Shown in pieces: positions 1 through 8,988 of a stretch of DNA of 64,000 nucleotides. The notes beneath the pieces are model-generated. The model did not search any database. It saw nothing but the letters and a program-made list of their open reading frames with translations, and was not told where the DNA came from. The stretch is from positions 124,001 to 188,000 of the forward strand of contig NZ_NPIB01000003.1 of NCBI RefSeq assembly GCF_002849605.1, read 5' to 3'. Every line of letters begins with the position of its first letter. Positions within the stretch are counted from its first letter, which is position 1. This DNA comes from Photobacterium carnosum. GTDB taxonomy: Bacteria > Pseudomonadota > Gammaproteobacteria > Enterobacterales > Vibrionaceae. A program made the position numbers and the translations under genes.

Positions 1-821
1 CTAAAGGCTTAGTGAATAATCCTGTTGAGATTGATGTTAATCCTCGCAACCAAGCGGCACCGACGGTTAAGCAGTGGATTTGCCCTGTTGATCAAAAGAA
101 AAAAGCAAACTTATTAACGAAGTTGTTAAATGAGCGTAGTTGGAAGCAAGTGTTAGTGTTTACTAAAACTAAACATGGTGCAAACCGATTAGCGACTCAC
201 TTAGAAAGCCGCGGTATTTCATCTGCTGCTATTCACGGTAATAAGAGCCAAGGCGCACGTACAAAAGCGCTAGCTAACTTTAAATCAGGCAATGTTCGTG
301 TACTTGTTGCAACAGATATTGCAGCTCGTGGCTTAGATATTGAACAATTGCCGCAAGTGGTTAACTTTGAATTACCGCATGTTGCTGAAGATTACGTTCA
401 CCGTATTGGTCGTACAGGCCGTGCAGGTTGTGTTGGCGAAGCTATTTCATTAGTTTGTGCTGATGAATACGGCGATTTAATTGCCATTGAGCGTCTAACG
501 AAGCAAATATTAGATCGTGAAATTGTTGAAGGTTTTGAACCATCGATTAATTTACCAGCGTCAAGATTAGACACACGTCCTCTTAGCAAGCCTAAAACAG
601 CTAAGAAGCCAAATGCTAATGGCGAAAAGCGTACTTTCTCTAACAGTAAGCCTTCTGCTCGACGTAAAGCAACACCTCGCAGTGATGATGCGCCACGTAG
701 TGAAGGTGCAAAACCTGCTCGTAAGCCACGTCCTGCCGATGCTAAACCTAAAGCAGTAGATGGTAAGCCACCTCGTCGCACACCGCAACGTAACCGTAAG
801 CCTGCTGCAACGGTAAACTAA
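1..821 (+). CDS. rhlE: DEAD-box RNA helicase, RhlE-like, C-terminal part (5' truncated by window)
   Basis: The reading frame is open from base 3 and the gene begins before the window. What remains is the second RecA-like helicase domain: motif IV ([15 protein letters not shown]), motif V ([11 protein letters not shown]) and motif VI ([10 protein letters not shown]). A tail of about 90 residues rich in Lys, Arg, Pro and Ala follows, typical of RhlE-type cold/RNA-remodelling helicases and likely to bind RNA. The incoming sequence [12 protein letters not shown] matches the linker between the two helicase domains of RhlE. Family knowledge: an ATP-dependent RNA unwinder acting in ribosome assembly and mRNA decay. 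RhlE over SrmB/DeaD is inferred from the linker and tail. A T-tailed hairpin lies about 50 bases downstream. Confidence 0.85.
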   Translation, partial: KGLVNNPVEIDVNPRNQAAPTVKQWICPVDQKKKANLLTKLLNERSWKQVLVFTKTKHGANRLATHLESRGISSAAIHGNKSQGARTKALANFKSGNVRVLVATDIAARGLDIEQLPQVVNFELPHVAEDYVHRIGRTGRAGCVGEAISLVCADEYGDLIAIERLTKQILDREIVEGFEPSINLPASRLDTRPLSKPKTAKKPNANGEKRTFSNSKPSARRKATPRSDDAPRSEGAKPARKPRPADAKPKAVDGKPPRRTPQRNRKPAATVN

Positions 822-867
822 AGTCGCTATTGCGGTTTAATAAATCGCTTTAGTAAATAGACTTAAT

Positions 868-912
868 AAAAACCAGTGTTAATGATGATGAATCATAACG
901 CTGGTTTTTTTT
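868..912. terminator. Rho-independent terminator after rhlE-like gene
   Basis: AACCAG and CTGGTT arms enclose an imperfect stem and are followed by a run of eight T on the + strand. It ends the helicase transcript. The A-rich left side means it could also serve the convergent gene that ends at 930. Confidence 0.8.
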
Positions 913-929
913 ATCTATAATTTGTGTAA

Positions 930-2012
930 TTAACATCGTAATGACAATGTCACACAGGGAAGAGCATGGTCAGTACTATAACCATCTTCTTCAAAGCTGC
1001 TGTTAACTAGGTGTTTATCTTCCGTATGATAATGGCTGACTTCAAATAATGAACCGCGGTATTGGGCATTAAACTCTTGTGATAATAAAATATAATCAAG
1101 TACTGAGCTTTTTGCACCAAAGTAATGCGTTGGTGGTCGGGACAATGTTGCTTGTTCAGTATTTTGGGTAAACAACGTCCAACTATCGTATAAACGGTAA
1201 TAACCAATTAAACGCTCAATATCACTGTCAGACATGCCAAAAACATTGCCAGCGATCAGTTGTTCTAAACATGAGCTTGATAGTTCATCATTAAAGTCGC
1301 CCATTAATAACATTGGTCGAGCGCTTGATTCACGTTGTTTTAAAATGGCTAACAATAATAGATTCGCTTCAGTGCCGCGTAACATCGCTGAGCCCCAACT
1401 GCCTAAGCGTTGGCCTGCAAAACGTGATAATGCAGTGTCTGATGGAACAATAGTACTAGGAAGTGGATCATCAAATAATGAACGTTTTGATTTGAAATGC
1501 GTAACATAGCAGTCAGTTAAGCCAATATGTGGAATATTAATTGTGGCTCTAAGGGGCTTTCGACTAAAGTGAAAATCGTGCAAACCCAATAATGTAGCAG
1601 CTTGTTGATCGGCTGTTACGGTCGATATTTCAGTAATAGGAAATTTTGATGCGATAGCAACGACAGGGCTACGGTAAATAAAATCATCAATCACTGTGGG
1701 AGAATCAATTACCGCATAATAAGGGTAACCCGCTTTTTCCAACAGAGATTGCAGACTCTCACTACTGAATACTTCTTGAAAACCAATAATGTCAGGTTGG
1801 TTTTTATCAAGAAATCGAGTTATCCATGCTTGTTTTTTATGCCATTGTTCAAGGGTATAAATATTTTGAAAATCATAATAAGCCATTGGTGGCTCAAGAT
1901 AATTTAATAAGTTAAAACTGGCAATTTTAACGGTAGGTACGGGCACTTCATAAGAAGGCTGATTAACGTTTGGCACACTACACACTCTCAGTAAATATAA
2001 GCCGAAGTGCAT
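930..2012 (-). CDS. Endonuclease/exonuclease/phosphatase (EEP) family protein
   Basis: About 360 residues with the EEP (DNase I-like) signature in order: VKIASFNLLNYL near residue 28, DIIGFQEVF with the catalytic Glu, MGDFNDE mid-protein, and STDHALPCVTL at the C-terminus with the Asp-His pair. Family members are Mg-dependent phosphodiesterases acting on nucleic acids, phospholipids or phosphate esters; the substrate cannot be read from sequence. No obvious signal peptide is seen, so a cytoplasmic location is inferred. The start is uncertain: the first Met is weakly supported by a ribosome-binding site, and the domain itself starts only around residue 27. It is transcribed convergently to the helicase and in line with the exonuclease gene upstream. 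Confidence 0.75.
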   Translation of the reverse strand: MHFGLYLLRVCSVPNVNQPSYEVPVPTVKIASFNLLNYLEPPMAYYDFQNIYTLEQWHKKQAWITRFLDKNQPDIIGFQEVFSSESLQSLLEKAGYPYYAVIDSPTVIDDFIYRSPVVAIASKFPITEISTVTADQQAATLLGLHDFHFSRKPLRATINIPHIGLTDCYVTHFKSKRSLFDDPLPSTIVPSDTALSRFAGQRLGSWGSAMLRGTEANLLLLAILKQRESSARPMLLMGDFNDELSSSCLEQLIAGNVFGMSDSDIERLIGYYRLYDSWTLFTQNTEQATLSRPPTHYFGAKSSVLDYILLSQEFNAQYRGSLFEVSHYHTEDKHLVNSSFEEDGYSTDHALPCVTLSLRC

Positions 2013-2110
2013 GACTTAGGCTTTATGATTACGCTAAATTATTGATATGTAGCATACCAGAGTGAGACATTAATAACAGTGATGCTTTGAATGTGGGAGA
2101 AGACCTCCCG

Positions 2111-2725
2111 CTAACAGAACACTTTGTTGATATTGGCTTTAGGCGTTTTAGCGAATTTTTGCATTAATGAAAATGGTATATCGTTAATGCCATATTGATG
2201 TTTAATATCATCAATCATTGTTAGCCATAATCGGGCCGTCATTTCCGAATCTGCTAATGCTCGGTGAAAGACACCATCATGGTGAATATGTTTATATTCT
2301 ACTAAAGTGCCCAGCTTGTGGTTGGGTGCATGTTGGTATAAACGTCGAGCAATTAGCATTGAACAGGCAAATTGTTCACGGTATTGACGACCAATAATAT
2401 CTAATTCAGCAGTAAGAAAACGTTGATCAAAAGAAGCATTATGAGCAACAAGGTTAGCATCACCAATAAAATCAGCGAAATCAGCCATAACGTCTTCACA
2501 ACAAGGTGCCGTACGGAGCATATTATTACTAATGCTAGTATAGTTCTCGATAAAACTACTGACACGAAAGCCGGGATTCATTAATTGCTGGAAATGCGCA
2601 ACTACCTGACCATGTTCAAGTTTAACCGCACCTATCTCAATGGCTCGATCACCTTGGGCTGGTGATAAGCCCGTTGTTTCAAAGTCGAGTACGATAACGC
2701 TATCTGCGGAACGAGAATTAATCAT
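2111..2725 (-). CDS. DEDDh-type 3'-5' exonuclease (DnaQ-like)
   Basis: 204 residues with the exonuclease motifs of the DnaQ/epsilon family. ExoI is [13 protein letters not shown] (Asp, Glu), ExoII is [13 protein letters not shown] (Asp) and ExoIII is [14 protein letters not shown] with the characteristic His and Asp. The length suits a free-standing exonuclease (DNA proofreading, repair or RNA trimming) rather than the replicative epsilon subunit, which carries a polymerase-binding tail absent here. The next gene on this strand ends about 100 bases downstream with no terminator seen between. The exact substrate is unknown. Confidence 0.8.
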   Translation of the reverse strand: MINSRSADSVIVLDFETTGLSPAQGDRAIEIGAVKLEHGQVVAHFQQLMNPGFRVSSFIENYTSISNNMLRTAPCCEDVMADFADFIGDANLVAHNASFDQRFLTAELDIIGRQYREQFACSMLIARRLYQHAPNHKLGTLVEYKHIHHDGVFHRALADSEMTARLWLTMIDDIKHQYGINDIPFSLMQKFAKTPKANINKVFC

Positions 2726-2957
2726 TTTTTAATCTTTAGCTATTAAGACGAGCCGTATTGTAGCGTGATCATTAAGGTTGTAAATCGTAGGTTGTGAATT
2801 TTATATCACTTTCAATAACAAAATTAGCAGTAAACATCAGTATGCTATTATTATTTAAACTATGCTGGCATATTGTATTCTATAAAAGAATCAATACGGT
2901 GTTATTATTTGAGGATTAGCGAATTATCGCCCCGATTATGAGTCAATTAAACGTTCT

Positions 2958-4934
2958 ATGAAGAAAAAATGCTACCGTCAGATTCGCGATCATAAACAAG
3001 AAAAAGCCTTATTTATTCGTCGAGCCATTCAAGCTTTTATTGGCATTTTGATTTTAACTTGTGTGTTGATTGCCAACCTTTATCATTTACAAGTACAGGA
3101 TTATAGTCAATATAAAGCGCGATCTAATAATAATAGTATTAAATTGATCCCTGTCGCGCCTAATCGTGGTCGTATTTATGATCGTAATGGTGTGATATTG
3201 GCGGATAATATTCCCGTTTGTTCATTAGAAATAACACCTGATCAAGTAAAAAATCTGCCACAGGTATTAAACCAACTTCAGCAATTGTTGGGAATATCAG
3301 ATCAAAATATTACTGCGTTTAATAAAGCAAAATCACAGACTCAAGCCTTTAAACCTGTAACGCTCATTGCGCAGATGAATAACAAACAAGTAGCGGTATT
3401 TTCCGTTAATGAATTTGAATATCCTGGAGTGAATGTTGATGCGCATTTAGAGCGCTATTATCCTTATGGTGCCGCATTAACACATCTATTAGGTTATGTT
3501 GGGAAAATTAATGATCGTGATATTGCAGCCTTAAAAAAGAGCGGTGAATACGAAAATTATAAAGCAACCCGTACTATTGGTAAGTTAGGCATTGAACATC
3601 ACTATGAGAATATTCTTCATGGTAAAACTGGCTATGAAACAGTTGAAGTAAATAGTCATGGTCGCGTTGTACGAACATTATCTTATGTACCGCCCGTTGC
3701 AGGCAAAGATCTAACGTTAACGATTGATATTAACTTACAGCTTTATGCGCAAAAATTATTGACATTACAACAGCAAGATCCAATGACAGGCTTGATAGTA
3801 ACGAAAGTTCGTCGAGGCGCTATCGTGGCAATGAATCCGAAGAATGGGGCGATTTTAGCCATGGTTTCAAGTCCGAGTTATAACCCGAATTTGTTTGTTA
3901 ATGGCATCTCATCGAAAGCCTATGCCGCATTACTGAATGACCCCGCGCGTCCGCTTATTAATCGCGCGACTCTAGGTTTATATCCGCCGGGTTCAACTGT
4001 AAAACCTGAACTTGCTGCCGCTGGTTTAACAACAGGGGTCATCACGGTACATACGGTGCGTAATAACCATGGCTGGTGGCGTATTCCTCATAGTAAAAGT
4101 CGTAAGTTCAGAGATGATAGAAAGCAAGGCTTTGCCAATGTTGATATCTATAAAGCGATTGAAAAATCAGTGAATACCTATTTTTATCAAGTGGCTTATG
4201 ATTTAGGCATTGATCGATTATCAATGTGGATGACTAAATTTGGTTATGGTCAACACTCAGGTATTGATATCGATGAAGATTCAACCGGTATTATGCCTAC
4301 TCGAGCATGGAAAATGGCGCGTTTTCATCATCATTGGATGCAAGGGGACACTGTACCACTAGGAATCGGTCAAGGATATTGGACCGCAACCCCGATACAG
4401 ATAGCGAAAGCGACCTCAGTTATTGCTGAAGACGGTATTGAGCATCGTCCTCATTTATTAAAAGACATCATTGATGGCAAGGTGCAGCAACCGATTACTT
4501 TTGCTGATTTTAAACCTCTGACCTCAGTACCTCAAAAAGATTGGGCGATCATTAAAAAGGGCATGGAGCTTGTTGTTGAAAAAGGAACGGCTAGTCGAAT
4601 GTTCCAAAATATGCCATTTCAAGTGGCGGGTAAAACAGGTACAAGTCAGGTCTATTCAATGAAGGATACTGAACATTACAACGCGAATGAAGTTGCTGAG
4701 CATTTTAAAGATCACGCTTTATTTACGGGTTTTGCTCCTGCTAATGATCCCACTATTTTAGTGACGGTGGTGTTAGAACATGGTGGTTGGGGTTGGCATG
4801 CTGCTCCTTTGGCGCGAGATATTATGGAGTATGTTTTGCTGAAACCGACATTACATCCTCAGCCTAATGAGTTAGTACAACAGCCATCACCATCACTTGT
4901 GGGGTTACATTCGCCCCAAACTAAACAGCCATAA
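2958..4934 (+). CDS. mrdA: Penicillin-binding protein 2 (transpeptidase), stand-alone paralogue
   Basis: 658 residues. A basic cytoplasmic start is followed by one membrane anchor near residues 25-45, a PBP dimerisation domain (NRGRIYDRNG motif), then a penicillin-binding transpeptidase domain. Catalytic motifs are intact: STVK with the nucleophile Ser at about residue 346, SVN around 405, and KTG at about 559-561. Family role: cross-linking peptidoglycan during rod elongation in partnership with RodA. Here there is no rodA, rlmH or rsfS beside it, unlike the usual mrdA-mrdB cluster, so this is probably a second PBP2 copy. Neighbours on both sides are in the opposite orientation, so it is likely monocistronic. 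Confidence 0.85.
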   Translation: MKKKCYRQIRDHKQEKALFIRRAIQAFIGILILTCVLIANLYHLQVQDYSQYKARSNNNSIKLIPVAPNRGRIYDRNGVILADNIPVCSLEITPDQVKNLPQVLNQLQQLLGISDQNITAFNKAKSQTQAFKPVTLIAQMNNKQVAVFSVNEFEYPGVNVDAHLERYYPYGAALTHLLGYVGKINDRDIAALKKSGEYENYKATRTIGKLGIEHHYENILHGKTGYETVEVNSHGRVVRTLSYVPPVAGKDLTLTIDINLQLYAQKLLTLQQQDPMTGLIVTKVRRGAIVAMNPKNGAILAMVSSPSYNPNLFVNGISSKAYAALLNDPARPLINRATLGLYPPGSTVKPELAAAGLTTGVITVHTVRNNHGWWRIPHSKSRKFRDDRKQGFANVDIYKAIEKSVNTYFYQVAYDLGIDRLSMWMTKFGYGQHSGIDIDEDSTGIMPTRAWKMARFHHHWMQGDTVPLGIGQGYWTATPIQIAKATSVIAEDGIEHRPHLLKDIIDGKVQQPITFADFKPLTSVPQKDWAIIKKGMELVVEKGTASRMFQNMPFQVAGKTGTSQVYSMKDTEHYNANEVAEHFKDHALFTGFAPANDPTILVTVVLEHGGWGWHAAPLARDIMEYVLLKPTLHPQPNELVQQPSPSLVGLHSPQTKQP

Positions 4935-4964
4935 TGATGAATGGGTATTAATCGGTAATAGAAT

Positions 4965-5001
4965 CGTTTAGCCGTGATGTTAAGTCTTTGACTCACGGCT
5001 A
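4965..5001. terminator. Bidirectional hairpin between PBP2 and hybrid kinase genes
   Basis: Arms TTTAGCCGTGA and TCACGGCTAAA form an inverted repeat that overlaps the 3' end of the minus-strand kinase gene. It is placed to terminate both convergent transcripts. The T-tracts are short, so confidence is moderate. Confidence 0.5.
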
Positions 5002-6746
5002 AAATGAGATTGATGCGAGCTATTAAACCATTTGTTTAGCATCGCGAGTAATTCAGAGGCCATGTAAGGTTTACATAAAATATCGTCCATACCAGCGTTA
5101 ATACACGCTTCTCGCTCGGCAGTTGTTGTACCTGCCGTTAATGCAATAATAGGTTTGGTGAAATGTTGTTGACGTAAAATTTTGGTGGCACAATAGCCAT
5201 CCATAATCGGCATACGACAATCCATCAGTACAATGTCAAAAGGTTGGTTGGCAATGATATCTAACGCCGCCTGACCATTATCAACGATAGTGACATTAAT
5301 CTTATGTTTTTGAAGCATTAGTTGAATGATCATTTGGTTTGTTTTTAAATCTTCCACGACCAAAATATTTAATTTTTGTAATGCTTCGTGTGTAATTGGT
5401 GGATGATTAGAGAGTGTTTCATCACGTGTGCTTATTGTTAATGGCAGTGATACTGAAAACGTAGTTCCTTTTTTAGGCTCACTCGATAACGTAATATTAC
5501 CGTTCATTTGTTCACATAATTGTTTACAGATTGCCAGTCCTAATCCAGTACCTTCATGGCTACGCTTACTTGATATATCGATCTGACTAAACGGTTTAAA
5601 TAATTTATGTTGTTGCTGTTGTTCAATACCGCAACCACTGTCTTCTACGGTAAATATTAGACGATTATCCTGCCAACTAAATTTTGCACGTACAAACCCT
5701 TGATGGGTGAATTTTATCGCATTAGCAATAAGGTTAACGTAGATTTGTTTAAGACGATCTTCATCTGCATTAATTGAACGTGGAATATCAGTATCATAAT
5801 CAATGGTGAAATCTAACCGTTTTTCTAACGCACGATGAGAAAATATATCCCTTAATTTAGTGACTAATAAATGGCTATTAAAGGGTTTTTCTATTAGCTC
5901 TAACATGCCAGCATTTATTTTACTGTAATCAAGTAAGTCGTTAATAATAGCGCGAAGTAGTTCGCCGGAATGATTTAATGTGGTTAATAATTTATTTTGA
6001 TTAGCATTCAATTCTGTGTCTTGTAATAGCTCGGCAGTTCCTAATAAACCATTAAGGGGAGTACGTAATTCATGGTTAATCATCGCCAAAAAATCACGGG
6101 TTGATTGCTCTGAATCCTCAGCACGTTGACGGGCATGAATTGCGCGGCTTAGTGTAATTTGACGCCCAATAGCAGATCGAAATAATTCACAAAAAAGTGC
6201 TAGATGCTGCTGAATTATGGTTGTTCTATTTGTCGGGGCCGATATTCTTGCTGCAAAATACCCAACAATATCATTGTTATTAATTAATGCCGTCCAGTAA
6301 AGGTTGGTTGTTGGATCCCATAAAGAGATTTGATTTTTAAGAGCGGCTGGTGGGCACCATATCTGTTCACGTCCACTGCAATAATCACCACTAATGGTAA
6401 TGTTTTCAATGGGCATAATGGAAATATGACAGGCAGTAATGTAGTAGCCATCAATGAGGCTTTCGATTAATTGTTGAATATTGTTACAAGAGGGTGCTTG
6501 TTTGAGAAATAACCGTGCATAAGTAAGGAGTAAATTTTCTATCTTTGTTTGATAGGCGAGTTGAGCAGAATCTAACTCTGCTTGTAGTCGTAGTTTTTCT
6601 AATGATTTTTCTAATATGTTATTAATTTCAAAAAGTTCGCGGCTTTTTATTTCTAATAATTTCTCAGCCATAATACGCGAAGCATGTTCTCGCTCTAGTT
6701 TGCGTTCTAATAACATAATATGGCGATTGGTATCCATGTTAGTCAC
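4980..6746 (-). CDS. Hybrid sensor histidine kinase / response regulator paired with H-NOX
   Basis: 588 residues. An N-terminal coiled coil (about 1-75) is followed by a GAF-like sensory region (75-200). The HisKA box is MINHELRTPLNG with phospho-acceptor H225. The ATPase carries the N box (NLIANAIKFT), G1 (EDSGCGI) and G2 (GTGLGLAI). A receiver domain at 460-585 carries phospho-acceptor D509 (VLMDCRMPIMDG) and the conserved Lys (CKPY). No transmembrane segment is seen, so it is cytosolic. Its start overlaps the stop of the upstream H-NOX gene by 8 bases, so the two are translationally coupled. Established parallel: H-NOX proteins inhibit partner kinases when NO is bound (HqsK of Vibrio harveyi quorum sensing, HnoK elsewhere). 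That this kinase feeds quorum sensing or biofilm control is inference; the receiver suggests a phosphorelay to an Hpt protein outside the window. Confidence 0.88.
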   Translation of the reverse strand: MTNMDTNRHIMLLERKLEREHASRIMAEKLLEIKSRELFEINNILEKSLEKLRLQAELDSAQLAYQTKIENLLLTYARLFLKQAPSCNNIQQLIESLIDGYYITACHISIMPIENITISGDYCSGREQIWCPPAALKNQISLWDPTTNLYWTALINNNDIVGYFAARISAPTNRTTIIQQHLALFCELFRSAIGRQITLSRAIHARQRAEDSEQSTRDFLAMINHELRTPLNGLLGTAELLQDTELNANQNKLLTTLNHSGELLRAIINDLLDYSKINAGMLELIEKPFNSHLLVTKLRDIFSHRALEKRLDFTIDYDTDIPRSINADEDRLKQIYVNLIANAIKFTHQGFVRAKFSWQDNRLIFTVEDSGCGIEQQQQHKLFKPFSQIDISSKRSHEGTGLGLAICKQLCEQMNGNITLSSEPKKGTTFSVSLPLTISTRDETLSNHPPITHEALQKLNILVVEDLKTNQMIIQLMLQKHKINVTIVDNGQAALDIIANQPFDIVLMDCRMPIMDGYCATKILRQQHFTKPIIALTAGTTTAEREACINAGMDDILCKPYMASELLAMLNKWFNSSHQSHFSRESKT

Positions 6747-7278
6747 CAGTGAGTGTTAATGAAAATCGGACATGACTTTGTGAGGCATTCATAGGTTGCA
6801 TTGCGATTGTTAATGATTGATTAAAATAACTAGCACAGCCTTCTAATACGCCCATGCAAACGTACCCCATGCAACGAGCTGAATGATAATCTAAGATCAT
6901 GGTTGATTGGGTTTGATTACTAAATGTGAATTTAGGTGGTGTTACATCAGGATAGAGTTTTTTGACTTCAATATGAATATGTCGTTCGACTTTTTCAATA
7001 AAGCTAAAAGTATCATCATTTTCAATATCAGGTATGGGTAGTGCTTGTAATAGTGCAGGAAAAACTAATCGACCATAGGTTTGCTGTAGATCTTGTGCCG
7101 GAATGTGAGTGATATGGCTTAAGCTCATGATGAGTTTAATTAACCGACGATGATCATAGCTGCCAATAGTGGTATAAACACCAGCATCATTAGCATGATC
7201 AAACATTTGCTGACTTATTTCTAAACCAAATTGTGTTTCTACAATCGAAATAAATTCAGTAAAAATAATCCCTTTCAT
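6739..7278 (-). CDS. hnoX: H-NOX heme nitric-oxide sensor
   Basis: 179 residues starting MKGIIFTEF, as in bacterial H-NOX proteins. H102 lies in HIHIEVKKLYPD and is the expected proximal heme ligand. The YxSxR heme-propionate motif is Y131, S133, R135, exactly the canonical numbering. The protein is a stand-alone heme domain of normal family length. It binds NO (and possibly CO) through a five-coordinate ferrous heme. In facultative anaerobes these are NO sensors that regulate a kinase or cyclase encoded next door; here the partner is the hybrid kinase just downstream, overlapping by 8 bases. A GGGAC ribosome-binding site precedes the ATG. Several Cys residues near the C-terminus (CMGYVCMG, EGCAS) could make it redox- or zinc-sensitive, which is inference. 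Confidence 0.92.
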   Translation of the reverse strand: MKGIIFTEFISIVETQFGLEISQQMFDHANDAGVYTTIGSYDHRRLIKLIMSLSHITHIPAQDLQQTYGRLVFPALLQALPIPDIENDDTFSFIEKVERHIHIEVKKLYPDVTPPKFTFSNQTQSTMILDYHSARCMGYVCMGVLEGCASYFNQSLTIAMQPMNASQSHVRFSLTLTGD

Positions 7279-7433
7279 ATCGTCCCTTATTATCTAATAC
7301 TGTCCAGTTAGTGTAATTATTATGCAACCAATCACTAAGGGGGACGTTGTGTTAGTAATTATGGCAGAGTTTATTGGTGCGTCAAAAGGGAGTGTAAAGA
7401 ACATTATATATTTGAGAGCTAGGTAGTAAAAAT

Positions 7434-7462
7434 ATCAAGATGTAATATAACTACATCTTGAT
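7434..7462 (-). terminator. Terminator of the 7471 gene
   Basis: A perfect 11-bp inverted repeat (ATCAAGATGTA / TACATCTTGAT) lies just beyond the 3' end of the minus-strand gene that ends at 7471. A matching A/T-rich flank gives a short T-run on the minus strand. Confidence 0.65.
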
Positions 7463-7470
7463 TATCAATA

Positions 7471-7992
7471 TTATTTTTGCAGTATTACTGTTGCAGAGGT
7501 TTGTTGAGCAGTATGTAATAAAAACTGCTCCATGTTTTGCATCAGTTGGGTCTGATTAGGCAGTGGTAATGCATGGATATCACTGACTAATGATATTTTT
7601 TTATCATCGTTAATATCAGTATAAATCATACCTGTTGCTGCAGGTTTACCGTTATAAAAACCCACATACAGTTGTGCTTTTGTTTCGGCTTCAAACATAA
7701 TCTGAGTCAGGTATTCAACAATAGCTTGTTGTTGATCTTCTTGTTGCCAATAGCTTGAATAAACCAATGCATAACGGATAGTGAGGGGATGACAATCAAC
7801 AGGATAAAACGTTAACGATGATTCACTTGGAGAGATAATTGAGTCAATGATCTGTGTAGACAGTTCTGAGTGTGCGAGTTGATACAGATGTAAACCTAGT
7901 TCACTTAATGGGGTTGGAAATTCAGCATCAGTAACATGGCTAGCCATCCACGCGTTTTTTAAAGTAATCAGTTTTTCTGTAATTAGTGGCAT
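7471..7992 (-). CDS. Uncharacterised protein, possibly GNAT-fold
   Basis: About 173 residues when started at the ATG at 7992 (MPLITEKLITLKNAW); an upstream TTG at 8013 would add seven residues. The C-terminal half reads like the strand-turn-strand core of an acetyltransferase fold (LYVGFYNGKPAATGMIY followed by ISLVSDIHALP), but the acyl-CoA-binding Q/RxxGxG/A loop is not evident. It may therefore be a degenerate or different fold. No signal peptide or membrane segment is seen. It stands alone, upstream of a clear terminator. I do not recognise the family with confidence. Confidence 0.55.
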   Translation of the reverse strand: MPLITEKLITLKNAWMASHVTDAEFPTPLSELGLHLYQLAHSELSTQIIDSIISPSESSLTFYPVDCHPLTIRYALVYSSYWQQEDQQQAIVEYLTQIMFEAETKAQLYVGFYNGKPAATGMIYTDINDDKKISLVSDIHALPLPNQTQLMQNMEQFLLHTAQQTSATVILQK

Positions 7993-8235
7993 ATCATCAC
8001 TTCTTTTATTCAATTGCTGACACCATAACCTAAATCACAATAATAGGGTATGCTATTTGATTTTTTTCGATAAAATCAGTTGTTACATTGTGTTGTGATT
8101 GAATTAAATATACCCCAGTAAGATTTAATAGACAGTTAAAAGAATAAAATAATAGTCGTTATATGTGGTATCGCTATATGATGTTAATTACTTATATTTT
8201 AATTATAAACCTAACTATTGGTTACAAGAGTCAGA

Positions 8236-8670
8236 ATGAAAAAATTGGTATTAGTAGCAGTAATCAGTGTCATGCTTGTGGGGTGTAATAATTCTCATAC
8301 ATCGTCAACTCAGCCGAGTGCTAAAATTGTGACAACAAATGCAGTTCAATCGATAGCGAGTGTTGAAAAACAGCTTCCAGACTGGATAAAAGATGACATG
8401 GTAACATCACCGTTAGAAGCGATTGTGATGGGCGGCGATACTTACGATGCTGTTTCTTTTTGTAAACCTCATGATTGTGCCAGTGATTTTATGATCACCT
8501 TAACGGCCGATAATAATAAAAAATATTCAATGATTGTGCATGTGAAAGATGTGCCTGATGCATTGAATACCCCAAGTATTTACGCAACATATCAATATAT
8601 TGGTCAGCCTGATCAGCAAGTAAAAAGTGTATTCACACAAGCCTTGAGCCAAAATCCCAACTGGCAATAA
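8236..8670 (+). CDS. Ivy-family lysozyme inhibitor, lipoprotein form
   Basis: 144 residues from the ATG at 8236. An upstream TTG is in frame but less likely. The N-terminus MKKLVLVAVISVMLVGC is a lipoprotein signal with lipid-modified Cys17. The key motif CKPHDC (C76-C81) is the disulfide-closed loop that plugs the active site of C-type lysozyme in the Ivy family. The rest has the expected Ivy length and alternating strand pattern. Family knowledge: periplasmic inhibitors protect peptidoglycan against animal lysozyme and modulate the cell's own lytic transglycosylases. A lipid-anchored Ivy is less usual than the soluble E. coli form. It is probably monocistronic. Confidence 0.82.
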   Translation: MKKLVLVAVISVMLVGCNNSHTSSTQPSAKIVTTNAVQSIASVEKQLPDWIKDDMVTSPLEAIVMGGDTYDAVSFCKPHDCASDFMITLTADNNKKYSMIVHVKDVPDALNTPSIYATYQYIGQPDQQVKSVFTQALSQNPNWQ

Positions 8671-8738
8671 AACTCACCGCGCTACAATTAGTGGTTATCA
8701 GAAATAGAGCGTTCAATTTTGTATTGAGGGCTCTGTTT

Positions 8739-8805
8739 GTTCACCACGCACTGAAATCTTCATTGAATCGTATAGATATGGGTGTCCAGTATTTCTGTGG
8801 TGAAC
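8739..8805. repeat. Inverted repeat in the spacer before the accessory island
   Basis: GTTCACCAC at 8739-8747 is mirrored by GTGGTGAAC at 8797-8805, with further matching T/A-rich bases outside. It lies in the non-coding stretch 8671-8988 and sits immediately beside the nested palindrome at 8822-8911. It may be an intergenic repeat element at the island edge. Confidence 0.6.
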
Positions 8806-8821
8806 CATAAACATTCCTGCT

Positions 8822-8911
8822 AGTGAATGCCCAACTCACCCCGTCATTCCCTACAGTGAGGTTACGAACGAGATAGGGAATCTACTATCAGCGCGTTGTT
8901 GGGCATTAACT
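8822..8911. repeat. Nested palindromic repeat element (copy 1 of the ATTCCCTA/TAGGGAAT hairpin)
   Basis: The outer arms AATGCCCAAC and GTTGGGCATT (13 of 14 matching with flanks) enclose an inner hairpin ATTCCCTA (8846-8853) / TAGGGAAT (8874-8881). The inner core recurs at 10360-10397 and 12476-12511 inside the long intergenic repeats. It resembles a short dispersed (MITE- or REP-like) element. Similar 'cattcccta...tagggaat' sequences occur in Vibrionaceae genomes as far as I recall. No coding potential is seen. Confidence 0.7.
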
Positions 8912-8988
8912 GTAGCTTTCAAAATATGGCAATCATTCTCTTTGAGTTGTAGACTAATATTATTTCCGCATAAATGTGCGAGGTAAGC

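Noticed and set aside
398-788. Minus-strand open frames opposite the helicase tail
   Set aside because: They are antisense to a low-complexity Lys/Arg/Pro tail, have no ribosome-binding site and resemble no known protein.
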